Shown: positions 27,960 to 35,649 of the stretch, piece by piece | Numbering within the stretch: the stretch's first letter is position 1 | Layout: each line of letters starts with the position of its first letter | Assembly: GCA_945870825.1 (NCBI GenBank) | Contig: CAMBTM010000008.1 | Location: 1-54,510, forward strand | Direction: 5' to 3' | Length of the DNA stretch: 54,510 bases | Origin: Rhizobium sp. Q54 | GTDB taxonomy: Bacteria > Pseudomonadota > Alphaproteobacteria > UBA7879 > VGCX01 | Program-made: the position numbers and the translations under genes | The notes under the pieces: model-generated | The model's input: the letters and a program-made list of their open reading frames with translations, nothing else | The model's database searches: none | What the model was told of the DNA's origin: nothing

Positions 27960-28229
27960 ATGTTTAAGTCGTCTATTGTTTCAACTGTTCTATTTTCTTC
28001 ATGTCTATTAATTCAAAATAATGTATTTTCAAGTGAACCTGGTTTTGTAACACCTCCTCCAAGTCCAGGAAGGGTTGTTGGAACTCCCATATTATTGATG
28101 CCTGGGCAAACCCATGCAGATGTTGTAGCAGAACAATTTCCAGGTGGAGCTGCCGCTCACTCACCAGAGTTTCCAACACGTAGCCGCAGGAAACGTAATG
28201 TAGAAAACCCTAAAAGCAGGACTCATTAA
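27960..28229 (+). CDS. Small exported protein of unknown function
   Basis: This 89-residue protein has a clear signal peptide (residues 1-24, ending NVFSS). A short proline-rich mature part follows (TPPPSPGRVVGTP), with a basic C-terminus (SRRKRN). I know no family for it. A GAAAGGA ribosome site precedes the ATG. A G-rich/C-rich inverted repeat (28248-28267) follows the stop and may end transcription. Small exported Pro-rich proteins recur in this window. Confidence 0.5.
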   Translation: MFKSSIVSTVLFSSCLLIQNNVFSSEPGFVTPPPSPGRVVGTPILLMPGQTHADVVAEQFPGGAAAHSPEFPTRSRRKRNVENPKSRTH

Positions 28230-28317
28230 TTCAGATAAGAACATCTGGGGGGATAAACTTCCCCCCCAGTGCTTAAAGCATCTCATCAACTTTCTTAATT
28301 GCAACAATTAAAAATAA

Positions 28318-28340
28318 TTACTATAATAAAAGTATAGTAA
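28318..28340. promoter_or_regulatory. Inverted repeat upstream of exported-protein gene
   Basis: TTACTATA and TATAGTAA form a perfect eight-base inverted repeat around ATAAAAG, 27 bases before the ATG at 28368. It could be an operator or simply an AT-rich promoter. Confidence 0.3.
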
Positions 28341-28367
28341 ATAAAATTATATACATGGAGTGTTGTG

Positions 28368-28871
28368 ATGAAAAATGTTTATAGGTTTATTTTATTTTAT
28401 TGCTTTACATTCTGGGCTTCTGAATGCTCACTCGCCTCAAGTCTCTCTCCTGCGGCTCATGTATTGACGGTTCCTGCTGATATATCGACCTTTTCGAGAA
28501 ATGAAGGGGGAAATTTTAATCTTTTATACCAGGAAGAAAAAAGCCTTTTTAGTAGCAGAAAGTCTTACGCGGTGATTGATCACGCGCATATGAATAATGA
28601 AAACCAGGTCATTACCTTGAATCTTCAAAAACCTGGTTCGTATAAAATTACGTGGAACGTGCCAGGGGGTGATCCAGAAGATGTCGGGGCCTTTACATGT
28701 CAAAAACAGGGGACTGTTAAGGTGTATACAAATCAAAGCAAGCATGGGTTTACACTTCTTTACGAAGGGGAGGTTGAGCCTACCCCTAGAGACGCTCCTG
28801 ATACACCACCTATTGGGCTAACTGTTGCCCATTTGCGCCACCAAACCAGTCTTGATGCTGGGATGAGTTAA
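28368..28871 (+). CDS. Exported protein of unknown function
   Basis: The 167-residue protein begins MKNVYRFILFYCFTFWASEC with a hydrophobic stretch and a likely signal cleavage near residue 24 (SLASS). The mature part is predicted to be beta-rich, with KPGSYKITWNVPGGDPED and VKVYTNQSKHGFTLLYEG, suggestive of an immunoglobulin-like or beta-sandwich fold, but I cannot name a family. The GGAG ribosome site (28357-28360) favours the ATG at 28368 over the GTG at 28365. A terminator follows the stop. Confidence 0.55.
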   Translation: MKNVYRFILFYCFTFWASECSLASSLSPAAHVLTVPADISTFSRNEGGNFNLLYQEEKSLFSSRKSYAVIDHAHMNNENQVITLNLQKPGSYKITWNVPGGDPEDVGAFTCQKQGTVKVYTNQSKHGFTLLYEGEVEPTPRDAPDTPPIGLTVAHLRHQTSLDAGMS

Positions 28872-28900
28872 TAGCCTCATGTTTACTCAATATTTTTAAG

Positions 28901-28927
28901 GCCACCCTTACAGGGTGGTTTTTTTTC
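28901..28927 (+). terminator. Rho-independent terminator
   Basis: GCCACCC and GGGTGGT pair around TTACA and are followed by eight T. Confidence 0.85.
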
Positions 28928-28948
28928 AATCATCATAGGAGTTTTATA

Positions 28949-29458
28949 ATGACACACGATACATTCCACCTGATGGGGGAGGGAATTTTACCCTACAGAA
29001 CCAACCAGGCAACCCAAACCTTAGAGGCCCTTCCCCAAGGGGACTTTGTCCGCAACCTTAGGGGAGATTTGGTTTTTCTAGGGGCTCAGGGGGGGCATAA
29101 ATACAAAAGCACGGTCCAAGGGTTTGACCCCCATCCCCCTACTTTTGGCAGTCTTATGTGTGGACAAAAAGTGATTGTTTACGCTATGGAACGGCTTTTA
29201 GAAAGTGCTTCCGGCCCAGGGGTTCATTTAACGAGACCCCCTGTGCCAGAGTCTTTGTTTGGGATGAACGCACAAGGGAATACGATTCCCGTTATTCTTG
29301 AAGAAAACGGATGGGTGAGGGTCGACAATTGGGAACAAGATACTGGAATTTATCTGAGTTATTGTCCGGTACTAACCATGATGATCACGGGATTTTCTTT
29401 GGGTAAATCTGGAAATACCCAACAACCCCTCTGGACCATGACGTTGGAGGAGGTGTAG
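28949..29458 (+). CDS. Cytoplasmic protein of unknown function
   Basis: I do not recognise this 169-residue protein. It has no signal peptide or transmembrane segment. It is rich in Gly, Pro and Thr (PYRTNQATQTLEALPQG; GPGVHLTRPPVPESLFGMN), which gives it the look of a small phage-type structural or accessory protein, but this is only an impression. A strong ribosome site (AGGAG) precedes the ATG. It ends in TAG, and the same frame continues immediately into an XRE-domain remnant without any start codon. Confidence 0.5.
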   Translation: MTHDTFHLMGEGILPYRTNQATQTLEALPQGDFVRNLRGDLVFLGAQGGHKYKSTVQGFDPHPPTFGSLMCGQKVIVYAMERLLESASGPGVHLTRPPVPESLFGMNAQGNTIPVILEENGWVRVDNWEQDTGIYLSYCPVLTMMITGFSLGKSGNTQQPLWTMTLEEV

Positions 29459-29500
29459 GCGGGGGGGCTGTCTCATTTCTATCTGAACTTATACACCACC

Positions 29501-29737
29501 GCTTTTAAAAAAGAATTTGAGGCCTTAAAACCAGAGGTTGAGGTTGCAAAGGTTCTTATTGAAGCGCCCCTCAAATCTCGTCTTTCTCAAAAGGAAGTTA
29601 CTGCGAAAATGCACACAACCCAATCAGTTGTTGCAAGGATTGAAAGTGGGCACCAAAATATATCTCTTAACACTTTAAGGCACTATGTAGCGGCCATTGG
29701 AAGAAAAATAAAGATAGAAATCAACGCGATTTCTTAA
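29501..29737 (+). pseudogene. XRE-family antitoxin remnant without start codon
   Basis: From 29501 the frame reads AFKKEFEALKPEVEVAKVLI, then an XRE helix-turn-helix (QKEVTAKMHTTQSVVARIES) and a final strand RKIKIEINAIS before TAA. It matches antitoxins of RelE/HigB-type modules, which usually have 10-20 further N-terminal residues. No ATG, GTG or TTG lies in frame between the preceding TAG (29456) and the domain, and no toxin gene is adjacent. It is therefore most likely a decayed antitoxin. Confidence 0.65.
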
Positions 29738-29753
29738 TAGTTAATGAAGGTTC

Positions 29754-30725
29754 TTACCCTTTGTTCCGCCGCATTTCGGCATACGACATGTAAAGGGTGC
29801 TGGCGATGATGATACCGGCACCAATGAAGGTTTGGATATTGGGAATCTCTGCGAAAAGAAGGTAACCAAAGATAACTGCAAAAACAAGTTCCGTATAGCG
29901 GAAGGGTGCTAAAGATGAGGCATCTGTTGCAGAAAAGGCCTTAAAGAGACACACCTGAATCAAGTTAGCACCAGTCCCTAAAAGGAACAGTAATGAAAGC
30001 TCGCCAAATGTTGGCATAATCCATGTGACATGGCCTAGAGGAACCAACACCAACAGGGCAAAGCCTGCTGCTAATGTGGTGCCAAGGGCAAAGTAAAACA
30101 ACAACGTTGTGGTTGTTTCATTGCTGACCATCTTTTTTGCCAAAAGGTCAAGGCTTGCAAAAAGAACGGCAGCCCCCATGGGGATTAGAACGAAAAGGTT
30201 AAACTCGCTGTTGCCGGGATTGATCATGATCAAGATCCCGGTAAACCCAAGAATAGCTGCAATCCACCGATTAAGGGTAACTTTTTCCCCAAGGAATAAA
30301 ATAGCGAGCGGCATAAAGAAAATGGGTTGGGTAAAAGAAAACACAATAACTTCAGCCAAAGGCAAGGTAATGAGTGTGTAGATATAAAGGGCAATGGCCC
30401 CAACGCCCAAAATAGCCCGCCACCAATGCAATTTGGGAGACGTGGTCTTAAATCCAGCCACCCCTTGGCGGAGCATAAATGGCAAGACCGTTAGCATACT
30501 GAAAAAGAACCGGAAGAACGAGACCTCAAGACCATCTAGACGGGTCCCAATGAATTTGGTGATGACATCATTGCTCACGCTAACGAGAGCAGTTAAAACG
30601 GCCCAAAAGACTCCCTGAGGATATCCTTTTTGCAAAACCCATAGGGCTGGTGTGCTTTTTCTAGACATAAGTTTTTTTACCCGAAAGAGAAGGGGGTGTC
30701 TAGAGGATTTCTTGCCACCCGACAT
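29754..30725 (-). CDS. EamA/DMT-superfamily transporter
   Basis: The 323-residue protein has about ten hydrophobic segments arranged as two EamA repeats (about residues 40-165 and 185-315). The first begins GVFWAVLTALVSVSNDVITKF and ends near GILIMINPG; the second ends near YLLFAEIPN. Drug/metabolite transporters of this group move amino acids or other metabolites across the inner membrane; in intracellular alphaproteobacteria some import S-adenosylmethionine, but the substrate here is not determined. An internal ATG at 30668 (after a polar 19-residue leader) is an alternative start. The gene is flanked by repeat arrays and stands alone. Confidence 0.82.
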   Translation of the reverse strand: MSGGKKSSRHPLLFRVKKLMSRKSTPALWVLQKGYPQGVFWAVLTALVSVSNDVITKFIGTRLDGLEVSFFRFFFSMLTVLPFMLRQGVAGFKTTSPKLHWWRAILGVGAIALYIYTLITLPLAEVIVFSFTQPIFFMPLAILFLGEKVTLNRWIAAILGFTGILIMINPGNSEFNLFVLIPMGAAVLFASLDLLAKKMVSNETTTTLLFYFALGTTLAAGFALLVLVPLGHVTWIMPTFGELSLLFLLGTGANLIQVCLFKAFSATDASSLAPFRYTELVFAVIFGYLLFAEIPNIQTFIGAGIIIASTLYMSYAEMRRNKG

Positions 30726-30881
30726 TTTTTTAAACGTCCGAGTTTTGGGCTATCTTTAGGACTATGTTCAGAACTATGGTTAAGACTATTTTTCCAATTT
30801 TCTGGATATCATCCCCCTCATCCCGGTTCTCCTTCTTCGTTCCCCCCCGCTTTCTTTTCTGTCATCGTCGCTTTCTTTTTT

Positions 30882-31010
30882 GTCACCCCCGCGTAGGCGG
30901 GGGCCCAGGGTTACAAACAAGATTTCTCACGCGGAAAGGCCTTGGAACCGCAATCTTTTGATCGCAATGATTTGATTGGTCCCCCGGATCCCCGCCTACG
31001 CGGGGAAGAC
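30882..31010. repeat. Family A palindromic element (copy A5)
   Basis: The arms GTCACCCCCGCGTAGGCGGG and CCGCCTACGCGGGGAAGAC enclose a middle with CGGAAAGGCCTTGGAACCGC. It lies to the left of the IS110-family element, in the same orientation as copy A6 on the other side. Confidence 0.85.
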
Positions 31011-31215
31011 AGTGGAGGGGGGGCGGGGGATGACAGGATAGGAGGCGTGGGAAGACAGCGGAGAGGACGGTGATGATAACAGGGGGAAATGGGGAAGACA
31101 GTGGAGAAGGCGGGGAAGACAGCGGAGAGAACGTCGATGACACCGGAGAGGACCGGGACCTATTCCCTTTTTTGTCATCGTCGCTTTCCTTTCTGTCATG
31201 GCCGCTTTCTTTTTT
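31011..31215. repeat. Long degenerate tandem array beside element A5
   Basis: About eight degenerate units of roughly 20-25 bases (GGGAAGACAGCGGAGAGGAC type, alternating with GATGATAACAGG and GATGACACCGG) follow the right arm. All hold the GGGA(A/T)GACA arm end. Confidence 0.75.
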
Positions 31216-32340
31216 GTCATCAACTATGTTTAAAAAATATTTTTAAGCATGTTGAAGTGGCAGTTGAGAAGGGCTTTGATAAGCTTTCAAACGAGCATTA
31301 GCAATGACCAAGATTTTACGCATGAGAACTGCGAGAGCCACCATTTTCTTTTTTCCTCTTGCAATAAGATTTTCATAAAATGTTTTTAGATGAGAGCTTG
31401 AGTTTCTAGCCGCCATGGCGGCCATAAAGAGACAAGGTTTTATTCCACAACGTCCCGGAGCAACGCGTCTATAGCCTTTGAACTGACCACTATCATTAGC
31501 TTTTGGCGCAAGACCTGCCAGAGAAGCTATTTTCCTTGAATTAAGAGATCCAAGTTCTGGCAGAAGAACCAAGAGTTCAGCAGATGTAATTTCTCCAATC
31601 CCTGGAACAGTCGTAAGAACCTCTTGTTTTTTCTTTAAGTTAGAATCGCTGTCCATAAGGGCCTTGATCTGGTCTGTAATCGTCTTGATCTCTAATTGAA
31701 GAAACTGGAGCATCCGATCGACACTGGGCTTTATTGTGGTAGAAGAAGGACTCTGATGTCTATTTTTTTCAGCCACCAATATCTGCTTAAGATCGTTGCG
31801 TCGTTGAACCAGAGTAAAAAGATCACGAGACTGCTTGGACTGAGGATCGAAAAGAGTGATATGGTCCTTTCTTTCCTTCCCGTAATGGGCAAGCGCCTTT
31901 GCATCAAGGATATCAGTTTTGGCTTTATTACCGTAAGAACGGATAAAGTTTTTAACCTTCCTTGTATCCGCCCGATGGACGGGTATTTTCTTAGAACAGA
32001 GATCATATAAGAGGGCCGTTTCATACCCACCGGTTGTTTCAAGGATGCAAATAGCATTTTTGAAATGAGGGTGATAGTCCTCCAAGAATTGTACAATACC
32101 TTCAGAAGTATTGGCATATTCATGGGTTTCTTTCTTATCATAAACGGCGACAACAAAGTTATTTTTGCCGATGTCAATTCCAATAAAAGTATGATAATGA
32201 TCCATAGAACACCTCGAGAGTTTTGCGTTAAAGTTTACGATTGTAAGCGGGCGTATTTCAAAAAAATCCCATGCAACTATCCAAACGTCTCGAGGGATAT
32301 TGGGCTAGAGTACCTTGATGACAACGGTTGTTTAACCAGC
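31216..32340 (-). mobile_element. IS110-family insertion sequence (ends approximate)
   Basis: One transposase gene with non-coding flanks, bracketed by family A elements. IS110 elements lack terminal inverted repeats, so the ends cannot be fixed by eye. The roughly 130 bases upstream of the transposase (32206-32335) contain CCTCGAGA and TCTCGAGG pairing over 75 bases. This is where members of the IS110 group encode their bridge RNA. Confidence 0.65.
31243..32205 (-). CDS. IS110-family transposase (DEDD / serine type)
   Basis: The 320-residue protein begins FIGIDIGKNNFVVAVYD, the RuvC-like DEDD N-terminal domain with the first Asp at about residue 10. It continues with LETTGGYE and TDILDAKALA, which hold the remaining acidic residues (the last D-x-x-D near 117-120). 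The C-terminal transposase_20 domain has VPGIGEITSAELLVLLPELG, SLAGLAPKANDSGQ and the small-residue region KPCLFMAAMAARNSS that carries the catalytic serine. Length and domain order match IS110 transposases, which recombine donor and target DNA guided by a bridge RNA. The frame is intact. Confidence 0.92.
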   Translation of the reverse strand: MDHYHTFIGIDIGKNNFVVAVYDKKETHEYANTSEGIVQFLEDYHPHFKNAICILETTGGYETALLYDLCSKKIPVHRADTRKVKNFIRSYGNKAKTDILDAKALAHYGKERKDHITLFDPQSKQSRDLFTLVQRRNDLKQILVAEKNRHQSPSSTTIKPSVDRMLQFLQLEIKTITDQIKALMDSDSNLKKKQEVLTTVPGIGEITSAELLVLLPELGSLNSRKIASLAGLAPKANDSGQFKGYRRVAPGRCGIKPCLFMAAMAARNSSSHLKTFYENLIARGKKKMVALAVLMRKILVIANARLKAYQSPSQLPLQHA

Positions 32341-32364
32341 CCCCGCACGGTCGCTCACGCCCGC

Positions 32365-32396
32365 GCCACTATCCCCATCATGATGGGGATAGTGGC
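32365..32396. repeat. Perfect 32-base palindrome
   Basis: GCCACTATCCCCATCA is followed directly by its exact reverse complement with no loop. It lies between the IS110 element and family A copy A6, and resembles no other repeat in the window. Confidence 0.9.
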
Positions 32397-32466
32397 ATCC
32401 CTCTTGGTTCGCAATATATTCTTACTTTCTATTGCTTTCCACCCCCCTTCTACCATATTTGCAACT

Positions 32467-32596
32467 TACAACCCCCGCGTAGGCGGGGGCCCAGGGTTAC
32501 AAACAAAATCTCTCAAATGCAAAGGCCTCTGAGCCGCAATGATTTGACCGCAATACATTGACGGATCCCCTGGATCCCCGCCTACGCGGGGAAGAC
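32467..32596. repeat. Family A palindromic element (copy A6)
   Basis: The arms CCCCCGCGTAGGCGGGGG and CCGCCTACGCGGGGAAGAC enclose a middle like that of A5 (CAAAGGCCTCTGAGCCGCAA). It lies upstream of the IS110 element. Confidence 0.85.
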
Positions 32597-32683
32597 AGTG
32601 GTGGGGGCGCGGGGATAACGGCGTCGGGGAAACTTCCCCAATGCCGTTCTCCAAAGCCCTGCCGAAACTCCCCCGACGTTGTC

Positions 32684-32852
32684 CTCCAGAGACCACCGAA
32701 GGTGGGCGTGGGATCCAGAAAATAGCCCGTTAGGGCTAAGATAAGGGTCTCAAGATTTGACTCCCCCACCATTGAGACGGTTGAAAGGGGGTATTTTAGC
32801 CATTCGGCTAACCTCCTGGGTCCCACGCCCCGCCTTACGGCGGGGCTCTGGA
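32684..32852 (+). repeat. Family B composite palindromic element (copy B1)
   Basis: Two inverted hairpin arms (CTCCAGAGACCACCGAAGG-TGGGCGTGGGATCCAG and its mirror ending CCCCGCCTTACGGCGGGGCTCTGG) flank two smaller palindromes, TAGCCCGTTAGGGCTA and TAGCCATTCGGCTA. Family A-like arm fragments (32941-32966) and tandem units continue to about 33060. Confidence 0.85.
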
Positions 32853-32869
32853 AGACAGCGTCGGGAAAG

Positions 32870-33060
32870 TTTCGGCGGAGGGCATTTCTTCCACTGTTAT
32901 CCCCATTTCCTCTTTCTGTCATCCCCACGCCCCCTCCGCCGTCATCCCCGTGCAGGCGGGGAAGACAGGGTAGGGGGCGTGGCAACACAGTGGAGAGAAC
33001 GTCGATGACAACGGAGGGGGCGTGGCAACACAGCGGACGGCGCGGGGATAACAAACCAGA
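32870..33060. repeat. Mixed degenerate array of arm-type repeats
   Basis: Includes a half family A arm (32941-32966, GTCATCCCCGTGCAGGCGGG) and several copies of GGCAACACAGTGGAGAGAAC / GATGACAACGGAGGGGGCGT type units. No gene is supported here. Confidence 0.65.
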
Positions 33061-33077
33061 CGGAAGCATTTGCCACT

Positions 33078-33521
33078 TTAAAGACTTTCCTCATAAGTAT
33101 TGAGACAATCCACCAAATCTTGCAACGCTTCATGGGTCAATTTTCGTGCCTCAAGATTGTTCATAATAATGGCAAGGGCCTCTGGGGCATCGTCATGGAT
33201 GAGACGATCCAGCAGCGATTTGATGGGGGATGATTGGAGGGTATGGTGCATATAACGCCAAAGATCTTCCAGATGATCCGGCATTTCAGGGGCTTGACCT
33301 AACGTTTTATCGCGGTAGACGGAAGGTTTCATGACGGACATCATGGGGCCACCTGCGGGTTTTCTTTGACAAATATCCCCGTAGGTTAGGGCAGCATCCA
33401 GCATTGCATCATTGATAATGCCTTTGTTATGCAGAATATTGAGACCCGTTTCGCGTTTAAAAAGGGGCATAAGGGGCTGGTCATTGTTGGGTTTTTTTAA
33501 CGTACGGTGTTTCTTTTTCAT
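33078..33521 (-). CDS. Small cytoplasmic protein of unknown function
   Basis: I do not recognise this 147-residue protein (from the ATG at 33521). It is soluble and helical. An N-terminal basic leader (MKKKHRTLKKPNN) precedes a segment LFKRETGLNILHNKGIINDA, and the C-terminal half (EDLWRYMHHTLQSSPIKSLL, NLEARKLTHEALQDLVDCL) is amphipathic. The frame extends to 33578, but a good ribosome site (AAGGAGA) lies eight bases before 33521, so the inner start is chosen. A decayed insertion sequence lies just upstream and a repeat array downstream, so it is an isolated gene in repeat-rich DNA. Confidence 0.55.
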   Translation of the reverse strand: MKKKHRTLKKPNNDQPLMPLFKRETGLNILHNKGIINDAMLDAALTYGDICQRKPAGGPMMSVMKPSVYRDKTLGQAPEMPDHLEDLWRYMHHTLQSSPIKSLLDRLIHDDAPEALAIIMNNLEARKLTHEALQDLVDCLNTYEESL

Positions 33522-33609
33522 CGGTACAATCTCCTTTTTTAAAAGGGGCAGTGTTTTCCATGAACGCCAGAAACTCAAAATATTTAATTGGGATTTATGA
33601 GAAAATTTT

Positions 33610-33935
33610 ATTGACAGGATAACAGCGACAATAAAGCAATACCATCAAAATCATATCAGAAAGCTCACGTTTAAACGGTCGTCCAGGCCTTTTATACCGT
33701 CTGATGATCCTTGTTTCCCATTCTGGTTCTGCCTTCTTAGAATCTCTTCAAACTGCTCAACTTGAACACCAAAAAGACGGTTGAAAGTGCTTGGAAATTT
33801 TTTGATCTTGTTGTACTTTATCGACATGGGGACCTTTTTAGTGGTTTATTGGGATCTCCATACTACCTTAACCCCCTCAAAATGCTATATCTTTTCTCCA
33901 GAAATTTTCCTTACGCAGCAGGTCTATTGTAATTT
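33610..33935 (-). mobile_element. Decayed left part of the IS5-family element
   Basis: Read on the minus strand, this DNA matches the left end of the element at 20946: the same terminal GACCTG(C/T)TGCGTAAG, the same leader before ATG (33827), and about 75 codons of transposase. A one-base deletion in the region matching the KKTEPEW codons shifts the frame, and the rest of the gene is gone. Confidence 0.88.
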
Positions 33936-33990
33936 TTTTTGTTTTTTCAGAGGAGCCTCCTTCTTCAGGAAGAAAAAAAATAATCCCATA

Positions 33991-34027
33991 ATAAAAGGGG
34001 CTTGAAAATTTTTCAAGTCCCTTTTAT
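33991..34027. terminator. Bidirectional rho-independent terminator
   Basis: AAAAGGGGCTTGAAAA and TTTTCAAGTCCCTTTT form a long stem with A/T runs on both sides. It would end minus-strand transcription of the beta-barrel gene at 34086-34835. Confidence 0.75.
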
Positions 34028-34085
34028 TTATCATTTGTGGGGTGAATATTAAGGGTATTTGGGGTAAAAACCAACCACCCTAATA

Positions 34086-34835
34086 TTATATCTCCTTCGT
34101 TACGCTCAGCATAACGGTATGGTATTGTGGGGTTATTTTTGAAGTATGGCTCATTAATCCGTCAAACTCTTGAGATTGCACAGCACTAATCTGTTTAATT
34201 CGTTGGTACATTTCAAAGGTATAATCCAGGCCAACAGAAAAATCTTGGAGTTTTTTGGCAAGACCTATTGTCGCACCGACACCAAAGGCAGATTTCTTCG
34301 AAGTGTTTGCATAATGTTCATAAGGGGCCGCTGCATAGTTGATAGTGTTATAATTCAATGAAAATTTGCTGAATAACGTTGATAATTTAAAATATGCAGA
34401 AATATTTTTGACAACATCTTTTGAGTAACCAACTGCTAATCCCAAGGTGTACTGCCTTCTGAGAGAGACAGAAGTAGTGTATGGTGCAGCGGGCCCAGCT
34501 ACAAAAATACCTGCTGGCAACGAATAAGTATAATCTTTTTTGGCATCAGATAAATCTTTACCAGCTTTGGCTTCAATAAGCCAAGCAGAATCACCATGAA
34601 CAAACTTGCGACCCAAAAACAAAGCCCCAGAGACGAATTCATCACCTATCTTTACGCCCTTTTGGGCGTTCAAATTGTCTGCTAGATCAATAGCTGAAGA
34701 ATCGGCTGTCTTTGCATTTCCCCGCACCACAGTCCAACCAAGTCCGCCGCCGATATAATTGTGACTCTCAGTGCCTGCGCCTGCAACAGTGGAAAGGGCA
34801 ACAATACTTGTGGCAACTAATAAAATCTTTTTCAT
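34086..34835 (-). CDS. Outer-membrane beta-barrel protein, duplicated family (copy 1)
   Basis: The 249-residue protein has a signal peptide (MKKILLVATSIVALSTVAGA) and a barrel-like pattern of alternating strands. The mature start TESHNYIGGGLGW and the strand FSVGLDYTFEMYQRIK are shared with the paralogue at 36835-37605, as is the end TPQYHTVMLSVTKEI. The two proteins diverge in the middle, as expected for surface loops under varying selection. It belongs to the broad porin-like/OmpA-like barrel group. The leader and promoter region (34836-34982) is nearly identical to that of the paralogue, so the two are probably regulated alike. Confidence 0.8.
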   Translation of the reverse strand: MKKILLVATSIVALSTVAGAGTESHNYIGGGLGWTVVRGNAKTADSSAIDLADNLNAQKGVKIGDEFVSGALFLGRKFVHGDSAWLIEAKAGKDLSDAKKDYTYSLPAGIFVAGPAAPYTTSVSLRRQYTLGLAVGYSKDVVKNISAYFKLSTLFSKFSLNYNTINYAAAPYEHYANTSKKSAFGVGATIGLAKKLQDFSVGLDYTFEMYQRIKQISAVQSQEFDGLMSHTSKITPQYHTVMLSVTKEI

Positions 34836-34982
34836 TTAATTCTCTCTATTTTAGTTAAAACTATTTTTACAGTCCTACCTTACCTTGTGGGCGCAACGCA
34901 AGGGTTTTTTTATTGTTGGTGTAAAAAGGAACGGTTGTTGCAAAAAAACATCATTAGGCTTTTTGTTCCTGAGGCGTGGCCC
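34736..34982. repeat. Left copy of a 247-base direct repeat
   Basis: Covers the signal-peptide codons and the whole upstream region of the barrel gene, ending in TTTGTTCCTGAGGCGTGGCC, which is the 3' end of the acetyltransferase gene in the other copy (37506-37752). Only a few bases differ. The offset is 2770 bases. Confidence 0.9.
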
Positions 34983-35040
34983 CCCGTTCCCCTTCTTCGT
35001 CCCCCCCGCTTTCCTTTCTGTCATCGCCGCTTTCTTTTTT

Positions 35041-35157
35041 GTCCCCCCCTAGGATGGCGGGGGCCCAGGGTTACAAACAAGATTTCTCAAGCGGAAAGGC
35101 CTTTGAACCGCAATACCTTGACTGATCCCCTGGATCCCCGCCGCCCTAGGGGAAGAC
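35041..35157. repeat. Family A palindromic element (copy A7)
   Basis: The arms GTCCCCCCCTAGGATGGCGG and CCGCCCTAGGGGAAGAC enclose a middle with AAGCGGAAAGGCCTTTGAAC. The 55 bases to its left also match the sequence left of copy A5, so the repeated unit extends beyond the arms. A degenerate array continues to 35276. Confidence 0.85.
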
Positions 35158-35276
35158 AGGGTAGGGGGCGTGGGAAGACAGCGGAGAGGACGGTGATGAT
35201 AACAGGGGGAAATGGGGATGACAGGATAGGAGGCGTGGGAAGACAGTGGAGAGGGCGGGGACCTATTCCCTTTTTT

Positions 35277-35390
35277 GTCACCCCTGCGAAGGCAGGGGTC
35301 TAGGGTCACAAACAAAATCTTGCGGGTTAAAAATCTCTGTAAGTCGAAATCTTGAGGGTTCCCCTGGACCCCTGCCTTCGCAGGGGTGAC
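35277..35390. repeat. Family A palindromic element (copy A8)
   Basis: The arms GTCACCCCTGCGAAGGCAGG and CCTGCCTTCGCAGGGGTGAC are perfect mirror images. The middle holds AAATCTTGCGGGTTAAAAA, a variant shared with copies A1 and A4 (GCGGGTTGAAAAGCTTTGTA type). Confidence 0.88.
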
Positions 35391-35449
35391 AAGGTAGGGA
35401 TACGATCAAACCAAAAATGACGGGGAATGTGGACAGAAATATACTCATC

Positions 35450-35559
35450 CTCTTTCAAGATCCGGGTTTTCAAAATCATCAAGATCTCACGTCCTCATGT
35501 ACAAAGAGTACACTTTGGGCGCTCGACCCTCGATTTTGAATCCGGTATCTTGAAAGAGA
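35450..35559. repeat. Family C palindromic element (copy C1)
   Basis: CTCTTTCAAGATCCGG and its near mirror CCGGTATCTTGAAAGAG lie about 110 bases apart around a centre with GTCCTCATGTACAAAGAG. The centre recurs inverted in the element at 39456-39562. Confidence 0.75.
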
Positions 35560-35598
35560 GCGCGCATAGGACCCTTGGAATAAAAAAATGGAGAAAAT

Positions 35599-35628
35599 AA
35601 AAAAGCCCCCGACGGGGGGCTTTTTTGG
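35599..35628 (-). terminator. Rho-independent terminator of the coiled-coil protein gene
   Basis: AAAAAGCCCCC and GGGGGCTTTTTT pair around GACG, 22 bases beyond the minus-strand stop at 35650. Confidence 0.88.
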
Positions 35629-35649
35629 GAAGTGGTAGGTTAGGCAGTG

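Noticed and set aside
28949-29737. TAG reassigned as a sense codon, because two frames continue across TAG
   Set aside because: Well-supported genes such as sucD and the SIMPL gene end in TAG at the expected length, so TAG is an ordinary stop here.
6184-35390. Family A as Rickettsia palindromic elements (RPE)
   Set aside because: The arms are GC-rich and the copies lie in intergenic DNA, whereas RPEs are often inserted in frame within genes; REP/BIME-like is a better description.
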